Assembly (NCBI GenBank): GCA_024508675.1
Contig: JANINQ010000021.1
Span: 744,001-808,000, forward strand
Source: Afipia sp.
GTDB taxonomy: Bacteria > Pseudomonadota > Alphaproteobacteria > Rhizobiales > Xanthobacteraceae
Direction: 5' to 3'
Length of the DNA: 64,000 bases
The stretch's first letter is position 1. Each line of letters opens with the position of its first letter. Positions 1-9,655 of this stretch are shown here, one piece after another. The notes beneath the pieces are model-generated. The model did not search any database, was not told where the DNA came from, and saw nothing but the letters and a program-made list of their open reading frames with translations. A program made the position numbers and the translations under genes.

Positions 1-691
1 CGAACGCGGCCTGCATCAGCTTGCCGTATTTCACGATCACCACGTCCCAGCCGAAATTACGGAACATGGTCTCGAGCTTTTCCCAAAGGCCTTCGCGGAT
101 CACCGCGTCGAGACTCTGGCGGTTATAGTCGATGATCCACCAGGTGTTGCGCAGGCCCTGCTTCCATCCTTCCAACAGCGCCTCGAAGATATTGCCTTCG
201 TCGAGTTCCGCATCGCCGACCAGCGCGATCATCCGGCCTTCCGGACGGTCCTTCATCCAGCCATGCGACTTCACATAGTCCTGCACCAGCGACGAGAACA
301 GCGTTTGCGCCACGCCGAGACCAACCGAACCGGTGGAGAAATCCACGTCGTCGATGTCCTTGGTGCGCGAAGGATAGGACTGCGCGCCCTTGAAGCCGCG
401 AAAGTTCTCCAGCTTTTCGCGGGTCTGCTGGCCGAGCAGATATTGAATCGCGTGGAACACCGGGCTGGCGTGCGGCTTCACCGCCACGCGGTCCTCAGGC
501 TTGAGCACGCCGAAATACAGCGCCGACATGATCGTCGCCAGTGACGCGCTTGAGGCCTGATGCCCGCCGACTTTCAGTCCATCGGAATCCGGCCGGATGT
601 GATTGGCGTGATGGATGGTCCACGAGGACAGCCACAGCACCTTCCTGGTGAGAGCCGACAGGATTTCCAGACGGGATGGATCGATGGGCAT
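1..691 (-). CDS. Pyruvate dehydrogenase E1 / transketolase-like protein (homodimeric AceE/MdeB type), C-terminus cut by window edge
   Basis: Not in the ORF track because no stop lies in the window. Reverse-strand reading from 691 gives MPIDPSRLEILSALTRKVLWLSSWTIHHANHIRPDSDGLKVGGHQASSASLATIMSALYF...GRMIALVGDAELDEGNIFEALLEGWKQGLRNTWWIIDYNRQSLDAV. The GDAELDEGN-type ThDP motif and WWIIDYNRQSLD are typical of AceE-like E1. Confidence 0.85.
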   Translation of the reverse strand, partial: MPIDPSRLEILSALTRKVLWLSSWTIHHANHIRPDSDGLKVGGHQASSASLATIMSALYFGVLKPEDRVAVKPHASPVFHAIQYLLGQQTREKLENFRGFKGAQSYPSRTKDIDDVDFSTGSVGLGVAQTLFSSLVQDYVKSHGWMKDRPEGRMIALVGDAELDEGNIFEALLEGWKQGLRNTWWIIDYNRQSLDAVIREGLWEKLETMFRNFGWDVVIVKYGKLMQAAF

Positions 692-824
692 GGCGGTCAC
701 CGGATTGGATCAAGCCTCGATGCTAATCCTCCTCGCAAGCGCAAATATCTCAAATAATCTCGACTATCGTTCCGATATTAGGATACTATACCAACGATCT
801 ATAAATTTATGAGACTTTATTCCA

Positions 825-1286
825 ATGACTGATCTCGACGCGATTGACCGCAAAATCCTAACGATTCTGCAGGCCGACAGCCGTGTCACCATGCAGGAAC
901 TGGCGGATCAGGTCGGTCTGTCCGTGTCGCCCTGTCATCGCCGGGTGAAACTGCTGGAGGAGCGCGGGGTGATCACGCGCTATATCGCGATGGTTGACCA
1001 GAAGTCGGTCGGGCTTCCGGTCAGCGTCTTCATTTCGATCAAGCTGGAGCGGCAGAAGGAGGAAGACCTCGACCGCTTCGCCAAGGCGATCTCGAAGTGG
1101 AAGGAAGTGCTGGAATGCTACCTGATGACCGGCAATCGCGACTATCTGCTTCGCGTCGTCACCGCCGACCTGCCCTCCTACGAGAACTTCATCAAGACCA
1201 AGCTGACGCGGCTCGACGGCATTGCCTCGATTGAATCGAGCTTTGCGCTCAGTCAGGTGAAATATTCCATCGCGCTGCCGGTGTAG
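825..1286 (+). CDS. Lrp/AsnC family transcriptional regulator
   Basis: LDAIDRKILTILQADSRVTMQELADQVGLSVSPCHRRVKLLEERGVITRY HTH plus C-terminal RAM domain; divergent from the E1-like gene. Confidence 0.93.
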   Translation: MTDLDAIDRKILTILQADSRVTMQELADQVGLSVSPCHRRVKLLEERGVITRYIAMVDQKSVGLPVSVFISIKLERQKEEDLDRFAKAISKWKEVLECYLMTGNRDYLLRVVTADLPSYENFIKTKLTRLDGIASIESSFALSQVKYSIALPV

Positions 1287-1295
1287 CGTAACGCA

Positions 1296-1934
1296 TCAAT
1301 ACAGATTCCGCTTCGCATCCTGCCCGATCACGAAGTCGATCAGCTTTGCCGGCACGAACGCGCGGCCCTGATTGCGCAACATTTCGCCCCAGGTCGGTAA
1401 CCGCGTTCGCGGTATGCGCTTGTCCGGATTCCACAGATCCGAGCGCTTCAGCGCCTTGCTGCAATGGAGATAGACCTCCACCACATCGACCACGATCACC
1501 GAGCGCGGACGCTTGCCGTCCACCACGAACCTGTCCATCAGGTCGTCGTGAACCGACACCATTGCCGTGCCATTGATACGCAGCGTTTCATCGATCCCCG
1601 GAATAAAGAACAACAAGCCTACTGCAGGCGCGTGCATGATGTTGGTCAGCGTATCCAGCCGGTTGTTGCCGGGCCGGTCCGGAAAAGCCAGTTGCCTCGG
1701 ACCGAGCGCATGCACGAAGCCCGGCTCGCCGCCGCGCGGCGACACATCTGCAAGGCTGTCCGGCCGACTGGTGCCGACACAGAAGAACGGCGACAACGCG
1801 ATGAACTTCAGCGCGAAGTCGTCGAGATAGTCGATGGCCTTGTCGCGGACCGGCTTTGAGACATTCGGATAGACGGTGCGCAGCGCAGCTTCATCCGTCA
1901 CCTTGCTGTCGCCGGGAATGGAGCTGTCGCTCAT
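1296..1934 (-). CDS. Pyridoxamine 5'-phosphate oxidase-family FMN-binding protein
   Basis: FFCVGTSRPDSLADVSPRGGEPGFVHALGPRQLAFPDRPGNNRLDTLTNI is a PPOX-type flavoprotein pattern; start taken at MSDSSIPG. Confidence 0.8.
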   Translation of the reverse strand: MSDSSIPGDSKVTDEAALRTVYPNVSKPVRDKAIDYLDDFALKFIALSPFFCVGTSRPDSLADVSPRGGEPGFVHALGPRQLAFPDRPGNNRLDTLTNIMHAPAVGLLFFIPGIDETLRINGTAMVSVHDDLMDRFVVDGKRPRSVIVVDVVEVYLHCSKALKRSDLWNPDKRIPRTRLPTWGEMLRNQGRAFVPAKLIDFVIGQDAKRNLY

Positions 1935-1950
1935 CGTTATCCCTCTCGCC

Positions 1951-2142
1951 CTAGTCGCGCTTGAGGAAAAAATATCCGCACAACAGAATTGGAATCGCCA
2001 GTGTCGCCCAGGAGACACCATCCCACACACCATCCCCGACCAGCGCCGAGATGAGGCCGACGATGCTCAGCACACCGAGCACGGCGGGGATCGCGAAAAT
2101 CTGGCCATTGGTCTGGCGGCGTGGACGCAAGGCTGGCTTCAT
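1951..2142 (-). CDS. Small hydrophobic membrane protein, unknown function
   Basis: 63 aa with two hydrophobic stretches (IFAIPAVLGVLSIVGLISALVG; SWATLAIPILLCGYFFL); overlaps the PepSY gene start/stop junction by 4 nt. Confidence 0.6.
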   Translation of the reverse strand: MKPALRPRRQTNGQIFAIPAVLGVLSIVGLISALVGDGVWDGVSWATLAIPILLCGYFFLKRD

Positions 2143-3305
2143 GACGGATAAACCGGACGATGATCCGACACCGCAGCATCGACGACGACCCGCTCGACAC
2201 TCACGCCGGACTGCCTTCTACGGAGCCATAGATAAAGCCCCGTGATCAGCACCACGATGGTGATGATATCGAGAATTGCCCAGATGATCTTGAGCGGCAT
2301 GCCGCCATAGTCGCCGAAATGCAGCGGCTGCGAGATCAGCAAAGTGGAGACGTACCACGGCAGATCGCGGCTGTCGGTGAGCACGCCGGTCTCGGCATCG
2401 ATCAATGCCGGCTTGAGTAGCTTGGCGGTCAGCGGCGTATTCCCCTTCATGAAGACCGCATAGTGGCTCTTGCTGCTGAAGATCGTGCCCGGAAACGCGA
2501 CGAAGGCGGGCTTCATATGCGGCTCGGCCTTGATGGCCACCTGCACCGCGGCGTCGATCGACGACGGATGAGCGGGCAGCGGCTTGTCCTTGTATTGCGC
2601 GGTCATCTCCGCAAGCTGACCAAATTGCCAGATCTTGATGACGAGTTCTGCCCAGGTGTTGATCACACCGGTAAAGCCGACCACCAGCATCCACATCACC
2701 AGCACGATGCCGGTGAGATTGTGAATATCGAGCCAGCGCACCACGCGCAGCCGGTCGCGACGATAGGTACCGAACTTCAGCTTCCGCATTGACGGTGCAT
2801 AGACCACGATTCCGGAAATGATCGCGACACAGAACAGAATGCCCATCAGGCCGAGAAACAGTTTTCCGGGCAGACCGGCATACATGTCGGTATGCAGCTT
2901 GAGCATGATGTAGGTGAAGCGGCCGGTGACATCCGGCGCGTCGAGGTACTGCGCGGTGTGCGCGGCTACGCGAACGATCCGGTTGTCGGACGGATTGGCT
3001 TCCAGCGACTTGCCGATGCTGATCATCATCGCATTGGCGTCATCGGGGTCCCAGATCAGGAAATGGGGCACCATTCCCGGGTCTTTGGTCAGGCTGTTCT
3101 TTACCACCAGATCAAGGCTGGCGAGCGGCGCACCTTCCGCCACCTGCTCTGCCTGCACTTCATCATGCAGCAGATGATCGATCTCGTGATGGAAGATCAG
3201 CGGCAAGCCGGTGATGCAGAGCATCAGCATGAACACGGTGCAGATGATGCTGGACCACTTGTGGGTCCAGCCCCATCGGCGCAATGATTTGCTGGTGCCT
3301 GCCAA
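2139..3305 (-). CDS. PepSY-associated transmembrane protein (siderophore/iron-uptake type)
   Basis: N-terminal WTHKWSSIICTVFMLMLCITGLPLIFHHEID plus several TM helices, next to a TonB-dependent receptor. Confidence 0.85.
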   Translation of the reverse strand: MAGTSKSLRRWGWTHKWSSIICTVFMLMLCITGLPLIFHHEIDHLLHDEVQAEQVAEGAPLASLDLVVKNSLTKDPGMVPHFLIWDPDDANAMMISIGKSLEANPSDNRIVRVAAHTAQYLDAPDVTGRFTYIMLKLHTDMYAGLPGKLFLGLMGILFCVAIISGIVVYAPSMRKLKFGTYRRDRLRVVRWLDIHNLTGIVLVMWMLVVGFTGVINTWAELVIKIWQFGQLAEMTAQYKDKPLPAHPSSIDAAVQVAIKAEPHMKPAFVAFPGTIFSSKSHYAVFMKGNTPLTAKLLKPALIDAETGVLTDSRDLPWYVSTLLISQPLHFGDYGGMPLKIIWAILDIITIVVLITGLYLWLRRRQSGVSVERVVVDAAVSDHRPVYPS

Positions 3306-3317
3306 TATTCCGCTCCG

Positions 3318-5615
3318 TTAGTTCCATGAATATTTCAAGGTGCCGAGAACGGTTCGGGCCGTACCAAGACCGCAGTAAGCAAGACCTGTCAGACACGATG
3401 CAACGTAGTACCGGTTTGTGAGGTTCTTCGCGGTCACTTGCGCGGACCAGCCTTTCAGATCCGGCCGCGTGTAGGCGAAATCGTAATTCACACTCGCATC
3501 GAACAACGTGTAGTCGGGAAGAACGAACGTGTTGAACTGATCGCCATAGCTTTCGCCGACGTAGCGAACACCTGCACCCAGGCCCAGGCCGGCCAGCGGA
3601 CCGTCGTACCAGGTATACTTGGCCCACAGCGAAGCCTGATCGATCGGCACGCCGTTGACATACTTTCCCTGAGCACCGAGCACGCTCTTGCTGATCCTGG
3701 CATCCGTGTGCGTGTAACCCGCGATGATCTCAAATTCGCGCGTGATATTGCCGCGAGCTTCCAGCTCCACACCGGTGGAATGAACCCCATCCGTTTGCAC
3801 GCTGAAAAGCGGATTTCCCGGATCTCCCGTCAGCACATTATCCTGCTGGATGTCGAAATAGGCTGCTGTCAGCATGAGGTTGGTGCCAACAGGCTGGAAT
3901 TTCACGCCGACTTCCCAACCTTCTCCGGTTGTCGGCTTGAACGCCTGCCCTGTCTGACTGGCATTCGCATTCGGCACAAATGATGTCGAATAGTTGGCGT
4001 ATGGCGACAAGCCGAAATCGAACAGATAGTTCAGACCAACGCGGCCAGTCCAGGCAGCATCGCTCCGTCCATAGGTGCCCGCAGGCGGATAGCCAAACGG
4101 CGGAGGGGCAGAAGCGATCACTTGCGTGTTCACCCAATCCTGCCGGCCGGTCAGCGACAATGTCCAGCGATCCAGCTTGATCTGGTCTTGAGCGTAAAGA
4201 CCGACCTGATCGATCTTGTTGTTAAGCAGCATACCCGGAGTCAGCGAACTCGCCGGGGGAACGGGGGTTCCGTAAACCGGATTATACGCGTTGATCGGCG
4301 CGATGAATGCAAAGCGGTAATCGGAGCTGCCTGTCTGTTTCAGGTAGTCCAAACCAACGAGAACCTTGTGAGTTAACGCGCCGGTCCGGAAATCGGCCTG
4401 CAACTGATTATCGACAGTGAAGTTCTCAGCCTTTGAACTAATGTAGTTATAGGTTCGATTTACGAGAGTGTTGCTCAGCGGCACCATCCCTTCGGAGCGC
4501 ACGCTCTGCAAATCGTTGCTCACCTCCATGTAGCGGAGGTTCTGGCGGAACTGCAGATTGTTGTCGAAGCGATGCTCGAATGCATAACCAATGGCGGCCT
4601 GCTCAAGCTTGTAGCCGTCCAATCCGGGTTCACCGATATAGCGGCTATACGGGACGTGCCCGTTCGGGTTGGGCAGGAACGAGACCTGCCCCGGCACGTA
4701 CTGCTGATAACCCTTGTTGTCGATCTTCTGGTAGTGCGAGAGGATCGTGAAGCTGGTGTCATTCGTGGGCCGCCATGTAAAGCTAGGCGCAATGAAGACC
4801 TTGTTGTCCTGCATGAAATCGGTCTGTGTGTCGCTCTGACGTGCAAGACCAACAAGCCGATAGAGAAACTCACCATTCTTGTCGATCGGACCGCCGAAAT
4901 CGAACGCGCCCTGAACACGATTGAACGAGCCGAATGTTCCTTCAGCTTCGAAATGCGGCGTCGCCGTCGGACGCTTGCTGATCATGTTGATGAAGCCACC
5001 GGGATCGGTCTGACCGTAAAGACCGGACGACGGCCCCTTGAGAACTTCCAGCCGTTCCAGACCGTAGGTCTCGATCTTCGGCATTGCGAACTGGACGCCA
5101 TCTCTCGGCATACGCAATCCATCCAGGTATTGCGGAGCGTCGAACCCTCGCAGCTTAAAGCCATCGAAGAAGGCATTGGCGCCATAACTCTGAAGCGCCA
5201 CACCGGGCGTATACTGAAGCGCATCCTGCACGGTCTGTGCGCCCTGATCCTTGATCTGATCTTTCGTCACGACCGAGATCGACTGCGGCGTCTCCAGCAG
5301 CGGCGTATCGGTCTTGGTCGCCGTCACACTTTGCCGCGCGGAATAGCCGACCACCGGCCCCGTGCCGCGCTCACCAACCTGAGCCGGAACCGGCTGTGCG
5401 GGAACAGGTGCGGGCGCCACGCGTGCGGCACGACGCGGACGAGCGCGCTGCCCTGCCACCCGGACCTCGGGAAGCGTCGTCGCCGATTGCCTCTCGGACG
5501 GAGGTTCCGTGGACTGGGCGAATGCCGGCGTGGCATAGACGCCTCCCAAAATCGCCACACCCAGCGCGCTTCGCATCGTCACGCGCAAAACATCCTTCGA
5601 CAGCAGCCGCCCCAT
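3318..5615 (-). CDS. TonB-dependent siderophore receptor
   Basis: Signal peptide, plug domain (TPLLETPQSISVVTKDQIKDQGAQTVQDALQYTPGV), FhuA/FpvA-like barrel ending ...YYVASCLTGLAYCGLGTARTVLGTLKYSW(N). Confidence 0.95.
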   Translation of the reverse strand: MGRLLSKDVLRVTMRSALGVAILGGVYATPAFAQSTEPPSERQSATTLPEVRVAGQRARPRRAARVAPAPVPAQPVPAQVGERGTGPVVGYSARQSVTATKTDTPLLETPQSISVVTKDQIKDQGAQTVQDALQYTPGVALQSYGANAFFDGFKLRGFDAPQYLDGLRMPRDGVQFAMPKIETYGLERLEVLKGPSSGLYGQTDPGGFINMISKRPTATPHFEAEGTFGSFNRVQGAFDFGGPIDKNGEFLYRLVGLARQSDTQTDFMQDNKVFIAPSFTWRPTNDTSFTILSHYQKIDNKGYQQYVPGQVSFLPNPNGHVPYSRYIGEPGLDGYKLEQAAIGYAFEHRFDNNLQFRQNLRYMEVSNDLQSVRSEGMVPLSNTLVNRTYNYISSKAENFTVDNQLQADFRTGALTHKVLVGLDYLKQTGSSDYRFAFIAPINAYNPVYGTPVPPASSLTPGMLLNNKIDQVGLYAQDQIKLDRWTLSLTGRQDWVNTQVIASAPPPFGYPPAGTYGRSDAAWTGRVGLNYLFDFGLSPYANYSTSFVPNANASQTGQAFKPTTGEGWEVGVKFQPVGTNLMLTAAYFDIQQDNVLTGDPGNPLFSVQTDGVHSTGVELEARGNITREFEIIAGYTHTDARISKSVLGAQGKYVNGVPIDQASLWAKYTWYDGPLAGLGLGAGVRYVGESYGDQFNTFVLPDYTLFDASVNYDFAYTRPDLKGWSAQVTAKNLTNRYYVASCLTGLAYCGLGTARTVLGTLKYSWN

Positions 5616-5803
5616 CTCACATTCCCCGTTTTGCTGAGCCTTTCAGCCCTCAATCGGAAAAAGCAGATTTGGTCGGCAGACGCCTTTGCGTGCGCGCAAA
5701 AACCCTTTGATCGTATGTTGACCTTCTCAAAGGTAAGGGTGTTGCGCTGCGAGTGCGGCATTTAAGACGCACTGCACTGAGCCGATCGCGGAACTCACGC
5801 TTT

Positions 5804-6775
5804 TCAGGATAGCGACTGGCTGCGGTAGAGGCTCGGAACGGAACCGAAATGCTTGCGGAAGGCCGTCGCAAAGTTCGCGGGATTTGTGTAGCCGACCAGA
5901 TCGGCCGCTTCGGTCACGGTCATGTTCTGATAGACCAGCGCTTCGCGCGCCACTTCCAGCCGCCGCGTCCTGAGATAATCGATGGCGCTGACGCCGTAGG
6001 CTGCGCGGAAACGCAGGTTGAACGATCGGCGGCTGGCGCCTGCCCGGCGCGCAAGCTCCGCAATGCTCCATGGATAGCGCAGGTTCGCATCCATCATCTC
6101 CTTCGTGGCTTGCAGGCGTACGCGCTTGTGGTCGACAGGATTGCTCAATTCCGCGTTCCGACGCAGCGCGAACATTCCCCTCGCCAGAACCTCGGTGGCC
6201 TGCGCGCTCATCAGCAGCTTTGCCGCCTGGCCATCGAGCGCCGGTGAGAGAATCTCCGCGGCAATTGCCTGAATGCGCGGCGGGGCCTGCACCGAGAAAG
6301 CCAGAACAGGCCGCTCCGTTGCCCTGAACAGCTCCAGAAATTCCTTCTCGAAACCCAATGCTGCAATGGACGCGTAAGGAAAGGCGACACCCACAGCCCT
6401 GATCGGTCCACTTGGCGCTTCGCCGCTGCAGGGCGTCGGCTCGCGTATCGCCATCCCCAGCAGCTTGTTCTCGGAATAGCGAATCTTTTCCGGCCCGTCG
6501 CAAGCATAGCTTTCGCCGGTCCCCTCCAGCACGATGGTCATATAGAGACCCGGCTTCATGGTTCCGTGCGTCCGAAGATCCGCGGGCAAGCGGAAATTGC
6601 CCGGCTGAAGAATACAGCCGGGATTATCGAGCCAGACCATGCTCTGAGAGTAGATGTCCTCGACAGGCCGGTTCTCGCGATCGAGAATCCGGAAATCGTC
6701 GATGATCAGGCTGAAAAGTTCTGACATGCGCGGCTGCTTTGCCCGCACTATGACCATCCGCCCGCCCCTCCTCAA
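5804..6775 (-). CDS. AraC-family transcriptional regulator
   Basis: C-terminal double HTH: PWSIAELARRAGASRRSFNLRFRAAYGVSAIDYLRTRRLEVAREALV...VTEAADLVGYTNPANFATAFRKHFGSVPSLYR. Confidence 0.93.
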   Translation of the reverse strand: MRRGGRMVIVRAKQPRMSELFSLIIDDFRILDRENRPVEDIYSQSMVWLDNPGCILQPGNFRLPADLRTHGTMKPGLYMTIVLEGTGESYACDGPEKIRYSENKLLGMAIREPTPCSGEAPSGPIRAVGVAFPYASIAALGFEKEFLELFRATERPVLAFSVQAPPRIQAIAAEILSPALDGQAAKLLMSAQATEVLARGMFALRRNAELSNPVDHKRVRLQATKEMMDANLRYPWSIAELARRAGASRRSFNLRFRAAYGVSAIDYLRTRRLEVAREALVYQNMTVTEAADLVGYTNPANFATAFRKHFGSVPSLYRSQSLS

Positions 6776-6865
6776 CCGGAGGCAAGGGAATTTAGAGCTA
6801 TTTGAATTTAGAGCCGTTTCAAACTAGCGAGGCATACCCATCCGGGCTTATCGTTCACGACAGCC

Positions 6866-7453
6866 CTAAAGGTCGAAGAAGACCGTTTCCTTGTCGCCCT
6901 GCAGATGAACATCGAACCGATATGTCACGGTATCGCCCTGCTCACGCGTTGCGATCAGTGTCGTCCGGCGATCCGCGGGAACGAGCGCAAGAATCGGATC
7001 GGCAGCGTTCGCGGCTTCATCTTCGAAGTAGATTCGCGTCATCGCCTGCTGGGTCATGCCGCGCGCAAAGATGGCCAGAAGGATGTGCGGAGCCTGCGGT
7101 TTGCCGCCGGGTCCGGGCACGGCACCCGGCTTGATGGTGCGGAACTCAAACCCCCCGGTCGCATCCGCGCCGCAGCGGCCGAACCCCTTGAACGCAGCAT
7201 TGGAGACAGCGCGCGCGTCCTGCGGATCGGCAAAGCGCCCCTGCGCGTCGGCCTGCCAGATTTCGAGCATCGAATCCGGAATGACCTTTCCCTCGCCATC
7301 GAACACCTGGCCAACGACGCGGATGCGCTCGCCGGACACATCGGGCGTGACGAGATCGTTGCTGAATGCATCGTTCCACGCATAGTCGTTTCCGGGCGTC
7401 AGGCCGTATTTAAAGTAAGGGCCGACAGTCTGTGAAGGCGTGATGTTGCTCAT
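6866..7453 (-). CDS. pcaG: Protocatechuate 3,4-dioxygenase alpha subunit
   Basis: TPSQTVGPYFKYGLTPG...DSMLEIWQADAQGRF...GGFEFRTIKPGAVPG; adjacent to pcaH. Confidence 0.93.
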   Translation of the reverse strand: MSNITPSQTVGPYFKYGLTPGNDYAWNDAFSNDLVTPDVSGERIRVVGQVFDGEGKVIPDSMLEIWQADAQGRFADPQDARAVSNAAFKGFGRCGADATGGFEFRTIKPGAVPGPGGKPQAPHILLAIFARGMTQQAMTRIYFEDEAANAADPILALVPADRRTTLIATREQGDTVTYRFDVHLQGDKETVFFDL

Positions 7454-8154
7454 CAGTCGTTATCCAGCGGCGTGGCGTTGCGCCCGCGCAATACAATGTC
7501 GAAGCGATAGCACAGCGCCCAGTCGGGCCTGGTGTTCTCGAGATCGAAGCTCGACACCATCCGCATCCGTGCCTTCTCGTCCGTGACCGAATTGAAGATC
7601 GGGTCGAAAGCGAACAGCGGATCGCCGGGAAAATACATCTGCGTCACAATGCGCGAGATGAACGAATATCCGAACACCGAGAAATGGATGTGCGCGGGCC
7701 GCCAGGCGTTGTGATGATTGCCCCAAGGATACGCGCCCGGCTTGATGGTAACGAAGCGATAGTATCCTTGTGCGTCCGTCTGCGCGCGGCCAGCGCCGGT
7801 GAAGTTCGGATCGATCGGCGCGGGATGCTGATCCACGATATGGATATAGCGCCCGCATGCATTGGCCTGCCAGATTTCCACCAATGTGTTCGGCACGCCG
7901 CGGCCATCCTCGTCACGAACATGACCATGAACGATGATGCGCTCGCCGAGCGGCTCGCCCTTGTGCTGGAGAGTGAGATCGTTGTCGTTCTCACGCACGG
8001 CTTCATGGCCATAGACCGGCCCTGTCAGTTCCGACAGCGTATGCGGGACAACAATCAGCGGTCGGGTCGGCGACCGGAGCACAGTGCTCTTGTAGGCCGG
8101 CGACAGGCGCGGCGCGTGGGCTTCGTTGCTTTCTCGCGGATAGATCAGCGTCAT
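7453..8154 (-). CDS. pcaH: Protocatechuate 3,4-dioxygenase beta subunit
   Basis: RIIVHGHVRDEDGRGVPNTLVEIWQANACGRYIHIVDQHPAPIDPNFTGAGRAQTDAQGYYRFVTIKPGAYPWGNHHNAWRPAHIHFSVFG intradiol dioxygenase with Fe-ligand Tyr/His motifs. Confidence 0.95.
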   Translation of the reverse strand: MTLIYPRESNEAHAPRLSPAYKSTVLRSPTRPLIVVPHTLSELTGPVYGHEAVRENDNDLTLQHKGEPLGERIIVHGHVRDEDGRGVPNTLVEIWQANACGRYIHIVDQHPAPIDPNFTGAGRAQTDAQGYYRFVTIKPGAYPWGNHHNAWRPAHIHFSVFGYSFISRIVTQMYFPGDPLFAFDPIFNSVTDEKARMRMVSSFDLENTRPDWALCYRFDIVLRGRNATPLDND

Positions 8155-8196
8155 GGCCGTCTTCTTCTTGTTGACGTCGTTACACTACTCGTCCGG

Positions 8197-8916
8197 TCAG
8201 TGAATTCCCACCCCGAGCAGGCGGTTCACCAGCGTCCGATCCGACTTCAATTCGTCGGACGCACCTTCCCATACTGCACGCCCGCGCTCGACTACCATCA
8301 CGCGATCGGCGAAATTCAGCGCCCGCTCGATCTGCTGTTCGACGAGAATGATGGTCATGTCGCCGCTGGTCGCCAGCCCGGAGATGGTTTCCATCAGTTG
8401 ATCGCAGATCACCGGCGCCAGCCCTTCGAGCGGCTCGTCCAGCAGAAGAATTGACGGCTTGCCAAGCAGCGTCCGCGCCATCGACAGCATCTGCTGCTCG
8501 CCGCCGGACAACTGAAGGCCGAGATGACGCCGCCGTTCCGCAAGCCGGGGAAACATCTGATAGATGCTCTCAAGCCCGCCACGCTCGCGCGTCTTGAAGC
8601 CCGTCGACAAATTCTCTTCAACCGTCAGCGAACCGAAAATGTCGCGAGTCTGCGGCACATATCCCATGCCGCACAGCGCGCGCGCCGAGGTCCGCAGTGT
8701 GCTGATGTCCTTGCCATCCGCAAGAATGCGTCCGTGATGCCGTGTCGACAACCCCATCAGCGTTGCCAGCAGTGTGGTCTTGCCGACGCCATTGCGCCCA
8801 AGTATCGCAAGCCGGCCGCCGGCGGGAACCTCGAACGACATCTCCGACACGATTTGTGTCGGCCCATAGCCCGCGCTCAGGTGTTCGACCTCAAGCCGTG
8901 CGGCTGGCATCGGCAT
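8197..8916 (-). CDS. Branched-chain amino acid-type ABC transporter ATP-binding protein (LivF-like)
   Basis: Walker A GRNGVGKTT, signature LSGGEQQML, Walker B ILLLDEP; LivF-type length. Confidence 0.92.
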   Translation of the reverse strand: MPMPAARLEVEHLSAGYGPTQIVSEMSFEVPAGGRLAILGRNGVGKTTLLATLMGLSTRHHGRILADGKDISTLRTSARALCGMGYVPQTRDIFGSLTVEENLSTGFKTRERGGLESIYQMFPRLAERRRHLGLQLSGGEQQMLSMARTLLGKPSILLLDEPLEGLAPVICDQLMETISGLATSGDMTIILVEQQIERALNFADRVMVVERGRAVWEGASDELKSDRTLVNRLLGVGIH

Positions 8917-9655
8917 AGCTCCCCAGATAGGCGCGGCGCACTTCGTCGTCTCTCGTGACCTCCTCCGGACTCCCCTCGAAGATCAGACAGCCATTGGCCA
9001 GCACCAGCACCCGCTTCGCGAACCTGAACACGAGGTCCATGTCGTGCTCGATCATCAGCACAGCAATATCGGATGGCAGGCGGTTGATCGCTTCCAGAAT
9101 CTTCGGTGCCTCGTCATGCGGAACGCCCGCTGCCGGCTCGTCCAGCAGCAACACCTTCGGCGTCAGCGCAAGGCCAATGGCAAGATCGAGCAGGCGCTGC
9201 TGGCCATAAGCAAGCTTTGCGACAGGAAGCTGCGCGAGATGTGCGATGCCAAGCATGCCCAGAATATGCATCCATTCATCGCGAACACCCGGCGCGAAGG
9301 TCGCGACCGAGAAGAACCGCCGCGTCATCCCTTTTCGCTGCATCACTGCGAGCGCGACGTTCTCCGCCACCGACAGACTTGTGAAAAGGCGCGTAATCTG
9401 GAAAGTCCGCGCCAGCCCCTGCCGCACGCGCCCGGGAATCGACACGCCCGTGACGTCGTTGCCTTCAAAGAAGATACGTCCATCGGATGGCGCAAGATCA
9501 CCGGATATGACATTGACCAGCGTGGTCTTGCCTGCACCATTCGGGCCGATCAACGCCACACGGTCGCCTCTGCCAAGGCTGAACGACACATCGCGGTTGA
9601 CATGAAGCCCGCCGAACGATTTCGAGACGTTCTGCAGTTCGAGCAGCGCGCTCAT
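8891..9655 (-). CDS. Branched-chain amino acid-type ABC transporter ATP-binding protein (LivG-like)
   Basis: MSALLELQNVSKSFGGLHVNRDVSFSLGRGDRVALIGPNGAGKTTLVNVISG; start at MSALL rather than the longer ORF at 9841. Confidence 0.92.
   Translation of the reverse strand: MSALLELQNVSKSFGGLHVNRDVSFSLGRGDRVALIGPNGAGKTTLVNVISGDLAPSDGRIFFEGNDVTGVSIPGRVRQGLARTFQITRLFTSLSVAENVALAVMQRKGMTRRFFSVATFAPGVRDEWMHILGMLGIAHLAQLPVAKLAYGQQRLLDLAIGLALTPKVLLLDEPAAGVPHDEAPKILEAINRLPSDIAVLMIEHDMDLVFRFAKRVLVLANGCLIFEGSPEEVTRDDEVRRAYLGSYADASRTA

Noticed and set aside
4572-5765. 397-aa plus-strand ORF
   Set aside because: Antisense to the TonB-dependent receptor; no domain recognised.
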